Source: Novosphingobium sp. PhB57
GTDB lineage: Bacteria > Pseudomonadota > Alphaproteobacteria > Sphingomonadales > Sphingomonadaceae
NCBI RefSeq assembly: GCF_004342985.1
Contig: NZ_SMBO01000002.1
Location: forward strand, 124,001 to 188,000
Direction of reading: 5' to 3'
DNA: 64,000 bases
This document shows, one piece after another, positions 58,138 through 64,000 of this stretch (position 1 is its first letter; each line of letters opens with the position of its first letter). The notes beneath the pieces are model-generated. The model did not search any database. It was given only the letters and a program-made list of their open reading frames with translations, and was not told the origin of the DNA. Position numbers and translations under genes: made by a program.

Positions 58138-59210
58138 ACGCCGCCACTCTGCCTTCAGGTACGGGGCGCTCCGATACCGGGCTTCCCGATTCCGTCTCCG
58201 CCATCGAGAGTGCGGCGCTGCGCTCCGACCGCTTCCGCCTCGAACGCGAGGCCGACTGGCAGCGGCTGGAAGCGATCGTCACCAGCATGGAGAAGGGCCG
58301 CCTCCGCCGCCTGTCGGATGAAGACCTGCTGGCCCTTCCGGGGCTGTACCGCACCGTGGCCTCCAGCTTGTCGATCGCGCGGGAAACCTCGCTCGATGCC
58401 GCGACGCTGGCTTATCTCGAAGCGCTGGTGCAGCGCGCCTGGTTCGTCGTCTACGGCCCGCGCAGTTCGCTGTGGGACTGGCTGCGCGGCTTCCTGGGCG
58501 GCGGTTGGAGCGCGGCGGTGCGGGCGATCTGGCTGGACATCCTGGTGGCGCTGGCGGTGATGGTGGCCGGAACCGCGGTGGGCTGGCTGCTCGTGGCGCA
58601 CGACGTGGACTGGTACCATGCCCTTGTCGGCGGCGACATGGCGGGCGGCCGCGTACCCGGGGCGACGCGCGAAGCCCTGCGCCACACGCTGTTCGGCGAT
58701 AGCGGCCGCAACGGCATGAGCCTGTTCGCCACCCAGCTGTTCAGCAACAATTCGCAGGTCTCGATCCTGGCCTTCGCGCTGGGTTTCGCTTTCGGCATCC
58801 CGTCGCTGCTGTTGCTGGTCCATAACATGGCCATGCTGGGGGCGATGCTCTGGCTCTACCATGGGGCCGGGCTGCTGACCGATTTCGCCGGATGGCTCGC
58901 CGTCCACGGTACGACGGAACTCTTCGCCATCATGCTGGCGGGGGCGGCAGGGCTGCACATCGGCCGCTCGCTCGCCTTTCCCGGCAACCGGCCGGTGCTT
59001 CAGGCGACGGCGGAAGCCGGGCGGCGCGCGGCGCTGGTCATGACCGGGGTGGTGCTCATGCTGATCGTCGCCGCGCTGCTCGAAGGCTTTGCGCGCCAGC
59101 TCGTCGACCAGACTTTCGGACGATTCGCTATCGGCGGCTTCATGCTGGCGGCCTGGTGCGCCTATTTCTTCGCCTTCCGGGGCAACCGCGGCAAAGTGCG
59201 CGCGGCATGA
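58134..59210 (+). CDS. SpoIIM/stage II sporulation M-like membrane protein
   Basis: A 358-residue integral membrane protein of the SpoIIM superfamily, with a cytosolic helical N-terminus and about five membrane helices from residue ~135. FAFGIPSLLLLVHNMAMLGAM and AVHGTTELFAIMLAGAAGL are family-type segments. The organism does not sporulate by any evidence here; such proteins are found in many non-sporulating bacteria beside RDD proteins. ATGA overlaps on both sides. Confidence 0.88.
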   Translation: MNAATLPSGTGRSDTGLPDSVSAIESAALRSDRFRLEREADWQRLEAIVTSMEKGRLRRLSDEDLLALPGLYRTVASSLSIARETSLDAATLAYLEALVQRAWFVVYGPRSSLWDWLRGFLGGGWSAAVRAIWLDILVALAVMVAGTAVGWLLVAHDVDWYHALVGGDMAGGRVPGATREALRHTLFGDSGRNGMSLFATQLFSNNSQVSILAFALGFAFGIPSLLLLVHNMAMLGAMLWLYHGAGLLTDFAGWLAVHGTTELFAIMLAGAAGLHIGRSLAFPGNRPVLQATAEAGRRAALVMTGVVLMLIVAALLEGFARQLVDQTFGRFAIGGFMLAAWCAYFFAFRGNRGKVRAA

Positions 59211-60163
59211 GCGTGGTGCCGACCCGCTACCGGCGGACCTCGCGCGACCGCGTGCTGGTGACGCCGGAAGGCATCTCGGTCCCGGTGACGGTGGCCAGCC
59301 GGGGATCGCGCGTGGGCGCGCTCATGCTCGATTTCCTGGTGATCCTGGTGCTCATGGGCCTCACGACCTGGGGGCTCATCGAAATCGCCGGCGGGTTGAC
59401 CGGGATCGATCGCAATCTCGAACAGAAGAATGCGCTGGGCCATGCCCTGCAGTTCCTCGTCATCGTCTGGCTGGTGGCGATGTTCCTGTTCCGCAACGCC
59501 TATTTCCTGTTCTTCGAACTGGGACCGCGCGGCGCCACGCCGGGTAAGCGTATCGCCGGCATCCGCATCGCCGCCCGCGATGGCGGGCGGCTGACGGCGG
59601 ACATGGTGATCGCCCGCAACCTCCTGCGCGACATCGAGCTGTTCCTGCCGATCGTCTTCATCCTGCAGGCGGGGGCGCAAAGCGGCATGGGCTGGCTGAC
59701 GGCCACCGGCTGGCTGGCGATCTTCCTGCTCATGCCCTTGTTCAACCGCGACGCCCTGCGGGCCGGCGACATGATCGCGGGGACCTGGGTGCTGGAGCGT
59801 CCACGCCAGAAGCTGGAGGCGGCGATGTCCCTCGCGCGCGCGCCGGCGGCAAGGCATGAGGACGAGGTCGCGCTCGATGCCGGCGCAGCGCCGGCGCGGC
59901 GCACCTATCGCTTCGAGGAAGCCGAACTGGCGGTCTACGGCGAATACGAGCTGCAGGCGCTGGAACGCGTCCTGCGCGACGACCGGGCGCAATCGCTCGA
60001 AAGCGTCTACGAAACCATCGCCCGCAAGATCGACCGCAACGACGGCTGGAACGACGAGCGGGCCTTCCTGGAAGACTACTACACCGAGTTGCGTGCCCGC
60101 CTGGAAGCAGGCATGCGCATGGGCCGCCGCAAGGCAGACAAGTTTTCCGGGAGCCAGGAATGA
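59207..60163 (+). CDS. RDD family membrane protein
   Basis: A 318-residue protein with the RDD domain (VASRGSRVGALMLDFLVI, FELGPRGATPGKRIAGIRI, NRDALRAGDMIAGTWVLE) spanning about four membrane helices, and a charged cytosolic tail of ~110 residues. RDD proteins often accompany SpoIIM-like proteins; role unknown, possibly transport. Overlaps SpoIIM-type and GNAT genes by four bases. Confidence 0.9.
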   Translation: MSVVPTRYRRTSRDRVLVTPEGISVPVTVASRGSRVGALMLDFLVILVLMGLTTWGLIEIAGGLTGIDRNLEQKNALGHALQFLVIVWLVAMFLFRNAYFLFFELGPRGATPGKRIAGIRIAARDGGRLTADMVIARNLLRDIELFLPIVFILQAGAQSGMGWLTATGWLAIFLLMPLFNRDALRAGDMIAGTWVLERPRQKLEAAMSLARAPAARHEDEVALDAGAAPARRTYRFEEAELAVYGEYELQALERVLRDDRAQSLESVYETIARKIDRNDGWNDERAFLEDYYTELRARLEAGMRMGRRKADKFSGSQE

Positions 60164-60630
60164 CGCTTCATCTGACGATCGTGGAAGATGACCTGACGGG
60201 CCGTGACGTACTCGATCTGCTGCAGTTCCATCTCGACGAAATGCACCAGTGGTCGCCGCCGGAGAGTGTCCACGCCATGCCGGCCGCCCGCCTGCGCCAG
60301 CCCGATGTCACGTTCTTCTCCGCCTGGGATGGCGAGCGCCTGGCCGGGTGCGGGGCGATCAAGCGTCTGGACGAGGGCCACGGCGAACTGAAATCGATGC
60401 GCGCGGCACCGGACTATCGGGGGCGGGGCGTGGGCAAGGCCATTCTCCTGCGCCTGATCGAGGAAGCCCGCACGCGGGGCTATCACCGCGTCAGCCTGGA
60501 AACCGGGCGGCCGGAGCCGTTCCACGCCGCCCATGCGCTCTATCGCGCGCACGGCTTCACGGAATGCCCGCCTTTCGGCAGCTATGAGCACGATCCCTTC
60601 TCCATGTGCATGACCCGGGAACTGACATGA
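60160..60630 (+). CDS. GNAT N-acetyltransferase (YsnE-like)
   Basis: A 156-residue GNAT-fold enzyme. The acetyl-CoA loop is DYRGRGVGKAILLRLIEEA, preceded by GCGAIKRLDEGHGELKSMR and followed by LETGRPEPFHAAHALYRAHGF. The substrate is unknown. It is the first of two unrelated GNAT genes, coupled by ATGA to the RDD gene and to the next. Confidence 0.9.
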   Translation: MTLHLTIVEDDLTGRDVLDLLQFHLDEMHQWSPPESVHAMPAARLRQPDVTFFSAWDGERLAGCGAIKRLDEGHGELKSMRAAPDYRGRGVGKAILLRLIEEARTRGYHRVSLETGRPEPFHAAHALYRAHGFTECPPFGSYEHDPFSMCMTRELT

Positions 60631-61139
60631 ATCTTCGCCCCGCCAACCCTGCCGATGCCGCGGCCCTGGCCGAACTCGGTGGCCGCAGTTTCGTCGCGAA
60701 GTTCGGCCATATGTACACGCCCCAGGATCTGGAGGATTTCCTGGCCGATTCGCACAGCGAGGCGAAAGTGGCCAAGGAGATCGCAGACCCGGCCATGCGC
60801 GTGCTGCTGGCCGAAGAGGACGGCGCGCTGCTGGGCTTTTGCAAGCTCGTCATGGCCTGCGGCTGGCCCGAACATGCGCGGCACGAGCGGGTGGTGGAAC
60901 TCAAGCAGCTCTACACCGATCCGGAAACGACCGGGCGCGGCATCGGCGCTGCGCTGATGGACCGCGCGCTGGAGATCGGGCGCGAACATGGCGCCGGGGA
61001 AATGCAGCTTTCGGTATGGAGCGGCAATGAAGGCGCGCAGAAGTTCTACGCCCGCTACGGCTTCGGCAAAGTGGCCGACATCCATTTCATGGTCGGCGAA
61101 CAGCGCGACGAGGAATTCCTCTACGCCCGGATGCTGTGA
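60627..61139 (+). CDS. GNAT N-acetyltransferase
   Basis: A 170-residue GNAT-fold enzyme, with VVELKQLYTDPETTGRGIG as the strand and acetyl-CoA loop and QLSVWSGNEGAQKFYARYGF as the C-terminal motif. Substrate unknown. The ATG at 60627 overlaps the previous stop by four bases; an upstream ATG at 60606 would add seven residues and overlap more. Last gene of the MoxR cluster. Confidence 0.9.
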   Translation: MNLRPANPADAAALAELGGRSFVAKFGHMYTPQDLEDFLADSHSEAKVAKEIADPAMRVLLAEEDGALLGFCKLVMACGWPEHARHERVVELKQLYTDPETTGRGIGAALMDRALEIGREHGAGEMQLSVWSGNEGAQKFYARYGFGKVADIHFMVGEQRDEEFLYARML

Positions 61140-61267
61140 CCGGCGGCGCCGGACGGGCGCCGTGAACGCGCCTCTCCGGTGCCGCTCTATCGGCCACCCG
61201 AAAGGGGATTGCGCACCCCTGCGCAATGGTGCTTCAAACCGTCACTGCAAAGGCCTATAGGGGGCGC

Positions 61268-62395
61268 ATGTCTTCCGTACGTCCCTGGCGCGATATCGAG
61301 CGCCGCAAGAGCCGCCAGATCATGGTCGGTAATGTTCCCGTCGGCGGCGATGCCCCGATCACGGTGCAGACCATGACCAACACTCTGACTTCCGACGCCA
61401 AGGCGACGATCGACCAGATCCGTCGCTGCGAGGAAGCCGGGGCGGACCTCATCCGCGTTTCCTGTCCCGACGTGGAGAGCACGGCGGCAATGAAGGAAAT
61501 CGTGCGCGCCGCGAACGTCCCGCTGATCGCGGACATCCATTTCCACTACAAGCGTGCGCTTGAGGCCGCCGACGCCGGCGCTGCCTGCCTGCGTATCAAT
61601 CCCGGCAATATCGGCTCTGACGACCGCGTGGCCGAAGTCGTGCGCGCGGCAAAGGCCAACGGCTGCGCGATCCGCATCGGCGTGAACGCGGGCAGCCTCG
61701 AAAAGGACTTATTGGAAAAGTACGGGGAACCTTGCCCCGAAGCGCTCGTCGAATCCGCGCTCGACCATATCAAGCTGCTCCAGGACCACGATTTCCACGA
61801 ATACAAGGTGGCGGTGAAGGCCAGCGACGTGTTCCTGGCCGTCGCCGCCTACCAGGGCCTTGCAGACGCGGTGGACTGCCCGCTGCACCTGGGCATCACC
61901 GAAGCGGGCGGCCTCATCGGCGGCACCGTGAAATCCTCGATCGGCATGGGCATGCTGCTCTGGTCAGGCATTGGCGACACCTTGCGCGTCTCGCTTTCGG
62001 CCGAGCCGGAAGAGGAAGTGCGCGTGGGCTTCGAGATGCTCAAGGCACTCGGCCTGCGCACGCGCGGCGTTCGCGTGGTGTCCTGCCCGTCCTGCGCCCG
62101 CCAGGGCTTCGACGTGATCCGCACGGTGGAAGCGCTGGAGGACCGGCTGCAGCACATCAAGACGCCGCTCTCGCTCTCGGTGCTCGGCTGCGTGGTCAAT
62201 GGCCCCGGTGAAGCGCGCGAAACCGATATCGGCCTCACCGGCGGCGGCAATGGCAAGCACATGGTCTACTTGTCCGGCGTGACCGACCACGTCGTGCAGT
62301 CCGAAGACATGCTGGACCACATCGTCAAGCTGGTCGAAGCCAAGGCGGCCGAAATCGAAGCCGCGAACGAGGCGCAGGCGCAAGCCGCGGAATGA
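61268..62395 (+). CDS. ispG: (E)-4-hydroxy-3-methylbut-2-enyl-diphosphate synthase
   Basis: Fe-S enzyme of the MEP isoprenoid pathway. The 375-residue protein has the TIM-barrel segments [19 protein letters not shown] and [30 protein letters not shown], and the cluster cysteines in [11 protein letters not shown] and [10 protein letters not shown]. The ATG at 61268 gives the usual start; the frame extends 14 codons upstream. It overlaps the next gene by four bases. Confidence 0.97.
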   Translation: MSSVRPWRDIERRKSRQIMVGNVPVGGDAPITVQTMTNTLTSDAKATIDQIRRCEEAGADLIRVSCPDVESTAAMKEIVRAANVPLIADIHFHYKRALEAADAGAACLRINPGNIGSDDRVAEVVRAAKANGCAIRIGVNAGSLEKDLLEKYGEPCPEALVESALDHIKLLQDHDFHEYKVAVKASDVFLAVAAYQGLADAVDCPLHLGITEAGGLIGGTVKSSIGMGMLLWSGIGDTLRVSLSAEPEEEVRVGFEMLKALGLRTRGVRVVSCPSCARQGFDVIRTVEALEDRLQHIKTPLSLSVLGCVVNGPGEARETDIGLTGGGNGKHMVYLSGVTDHVVQSEDMLDHIVKLVEAKAAEIEAANEAQAQAAE

Positions 62396-63204
62396 ATCCG
62401 GGCAGAGCGCCGAAGGCGAAAGCCCTGCGCGCGTCCGCGCGGAGGGCGGCGCACGCGCCTGCGGCGATGGAAGCGGGGGTGGGGGCGCCGATGGAGCGGC
62501 TCCGCGCGGAGGCCCGCGGCTTCTTCGCCTCGCTGCGAGACAGCCTTGTCTTGTGGAAACTGGCGCCGGTAATCCCCGCGCTCGCCGCCATTCCGGAATT
62601 CGCCCAGCATGTCGTCGAGATCCGCCTCGGCATGTTCGCCAGCCGCGATGCCTTCGCCGCCCTGGGCTCGGACCCGGCGCGACTCTCGCTGGGTCCGGTC
62701 AAAGTCGCGGGACTGGTTTTCGCGATGCTGCTGGCGGCGCGCTTCTGGGCCAACCGAGAGGCGGGCCTGCGCAGCCTGAGCCTGGCGGGGATCGGCTGGA
62801 AGCAGGTCCTGACCGGATTTCTGGTCCAGGTTGTCTTCACGCTACCGGGCCTGATCGACTTCCGGATGCCTGCGGCGGCCTTCGCCATCTCGATCCTCGC
62901 GACGATCGCCAGCATGCCCGGCCTCGTCCTCATGGTCGGCGGATTGCTGGGCGACCGCGAGGCCGGGCTGGCCGATGCCTATCGGCGCGGCTGGGGCAAG
63001 GCGCTGCGGATGCTGATCTACATCGCCCCCGCGCTGGCCGTCCTGCAGCCGCTGCACCGCTGGGACCATATGGTTGTCCTGGGACAGCCCCAGGGGCTCG
63101 TCTGGGCGCTGATGGCCTGGGATGCCCTCGTCGTCGGAGTCATGGCGGCAGTGGCCGGTACGGGCCTGCACCGGGGCTATACCTTCTGGCAGAGAGCGGG
63201 CTGA
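62392..63204 (+). CDS. polytopic membrane protein of unknown function
   Basis: A 270-residue protein with an Ala/Arg-rich N-terminus and about five or six hydrophobic helices ([15 protein letters not shown] onward; [59 protein letters not shown]). No family is recognised. Its ATG overlaps the ispG stop by four bases, so it is probably co-expressed with ispG. Codon use is normal. Confidence 0.75.
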   Translation: MNPGRAPKAKALRASARRAAHAPAAMEAGVGAPMERLRAEARGFFASLRDSLVLWKLAPVIPALAAIPEFAQHVVEIRLGMFASRDAFAALGSDPARLSLGPVKVAGLVFAMLLAARFWANREAGLRSLSLAGIGWKQVLTGFLVQVVFTLPGLIDFRMPAAAFAISILATIASMPGLVLMVGGLLGDREAGLADAYRRGWGKALRMLIYIAPALAVLQPLHRWDHMVVLGQPQGLVWALMAWDALVVGVMAAVAGTGLHRGYTFWQRAG

Positions 63205-63491
63205 CAAGCCGAGTCCGGGCTTTGGCCAATCCAGCATGATTCGCGTGGCGGCTTCCGAATGAGGTCAGTCACGAGGCCATAGGGGCGCAGTTGAGAGCCC
63301 GCGGCTAAAGGCGGCCGTTGGCAGCGATCGTTGCTGTGCCCTGCGCACGGTGGCAACCCCTGACGATCCGGAAAACGGGATGGATCAGAAACGAGAGCCG
63401 TGGATCCGGCGTAATCGGATCGAGAGCGGCTCTACCTCTCCGCGATCGGACGTCGGCGTCCCCTGAAATGCCTATCCAGCAGGAATGGGCG
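63205..63491. other. spacer after the ispG operon
   Basis: 287 bp in which no gene, repeat or clear regulatory site was recognised. The G+C is slightly lower than in the neighbouring genes. Confidence 0.4.
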
Positions 63492-63599
63492 TCAGGCGAA
63501 GGCGCTGAATCCCGCAAGGCTGGACCAGACTGCGAGCGCAGCCATGGCGATGACCGAAGCCATCGCGGCAGGTACGATCTTGGACTCAGGGTTGCCCAT
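63492..63599 (-). CDS. possible 35-residue membrane peptide
   Basis: A short open frame with ATG at 63599 (complement) and TGA at 63492. It encodes MGNPESKIVP followed by a hydrophobic, alanine-rich stretch (AAMASVIAMAALAVW, ending SLAGFSAFA) long enough for one membrane span. AAGG lies about ten bases upstream. No similarity is recognised; its charged start and uninterrupted hydrophobic helix are the only support. Confidence 0.35.
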   Translation of the reverse strand: MGNPESKIVPAAMASVIAMAALAVWSSLAGFSAFA

Positions 63600-63746
63600 C
63601 CGGAACCAGCCTTGCGAGAGAGCGGGGGTGCGGTCGCTATGCCCGTAAAGGCGCCCGCGAGCCATGTCGCCCGTCGAGCGCGGTAAGCCGCCTATCGAAG
63701 TCGCCTCCTGGCCGCACCGTCCTGCGCAGACCCGTCACGCCCAAAG

Positions 63747-63781
63747 CAAAAGGCCCCGCCGGATCGCTCCGGCGGGGCCTT
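63747..63781 (-). terminator. terminator of the right-edge gene
   Basis: Perfect 14-bp arms (AAGGCCCCGCCGGA and TCCGGCGGGGCCTT) with a TCGC loop, followed on the minus strand by TTTTGCTTT. It lies 32 bp past the stop at 63813. Confidence 0.88.
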
Positions 63782-63812
63782 CATTCTGCCTGTCAGGCGG
63801 TAGCGGGGAGAC

Positions 63813-64000
63813 TTACGCCTCGTCGCCACCTTCCGGCTGTTCGCCTTCCGACTGGTCGTCGCCCTTGATCAGGTAATCGCCGGCATCGGCGTCCAGACCA
63901 TGGGTTTCACCCTCGACCGCGGCAAGCGGATCGTTGCCGATCGCGGCTTCCGGGCCCTGGGCCAGTTCGGCTGCATGCTCTTCTTCCGCCGTGTTGGCGG
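63813..64000 (-). CDS. acidic protein, C-terminus only (partial)
   Basis: The last 62 codons of a gene that begins beyond the right edge. The visible part is highly acidic (TAEEEHAAELAQGPEAAIGN, later GDYLIKGDDQSEGEQPEGG, ending DEA) and looks disordered. Acidic tails like this occur on several abundant proteins, so the product cannot be named. A strong terminator follows, showing a real transcript end. Confidence 0.7.
   Translation of the reverse strand, partial: ANTAEEEHAAELAQGPEAAIGNDPLAAVEGETHGLDADAGDYLIKGDDQSEGEQPEGGDEA

Noticed and set aside
58134..59210. Sporulation function for the SpoIIM-like gene
   Set aside because: No other sporulation genes occur, the host type does not sporulate, and the superfamily is broad.

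Overview
The window is a 64-kb stretch of a GC-rich alphaproteobacterial chromosome, almost certainly from the Sphingomonadales and perhaps Novosphingobium or a close relative. This is inferred from a CtrA cell-cycle regulator, the leuS-lptE-holA and rnd-lptC-lptA orders, exosortase A-associated genes, many small sphingomonad-type proteins and short ATGA overlaps between genes. It is core chromosome: no phage, integrase, transposase, rRNA or CRISPR was seen. One tRNA gene (Gln, anticodon CTG) is present.

Region by region: 0-6 kb has galU (partial), murA, small proteins, a PHB-type reductase and a secreted protein. 5.6-9.8 kb is leuS-lptE-holA. 9.9-11.4 kb is a lone polyprenyl-phosphate sugar transferase closed by a long symmetric terminator. 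11.5-13.3 kb is rnd-lptC-lptA (LPS transport). ung and an ABM-fold protein follow, then gltB-gltD at 14.6-20.7 kb. 21-26 kb is an exosortase A-associated locus: a glycosyltransferase, a small membrane protein, an O-glycosylation ligase and a large membrane-anchored acidic protein. ctrA follows, then a repeat-rich spacer, trmB, maeB and mutS. 33-45 kb holds metabolic and housekeeping genes (3-hydroxyacyl-CoA dehydrogenase, cobalamin adenosyltransferase, gluQRS, HNH endonuclease, symporter, glmM, thiD, LOG protein, LD-carboxypeptidase). 45-48.5 kb has an FNR-type regulator, OmpW, hemN and a PilZ protein, with candidate FNR boxes. 49-53.6 kb has ppx-rlmE-hydrolase, a cytochrome c and pheA. 53.8-61.1 kb is a tightly packed DUF4129-DUF4350-MoxR-DUF58-SpoIIM-RDD-GNAT-GNAT cluster. 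ispG and a membrane protein close the window, with a partial acidic protein at the right edge.

The strongest candidates for undescribed biology are the MoxR/DUF58/SpoIIM/RDD cluster, whose function is poorly known; an 11-bp-phased array of DnaA-box-like motifs in the gluQRS/HNH spacer; and possible oxygen control of a PilZ (c-di-GMP) protein. Several palindromic repeat families and an 8-bp tandem repeat sit in the spacers.
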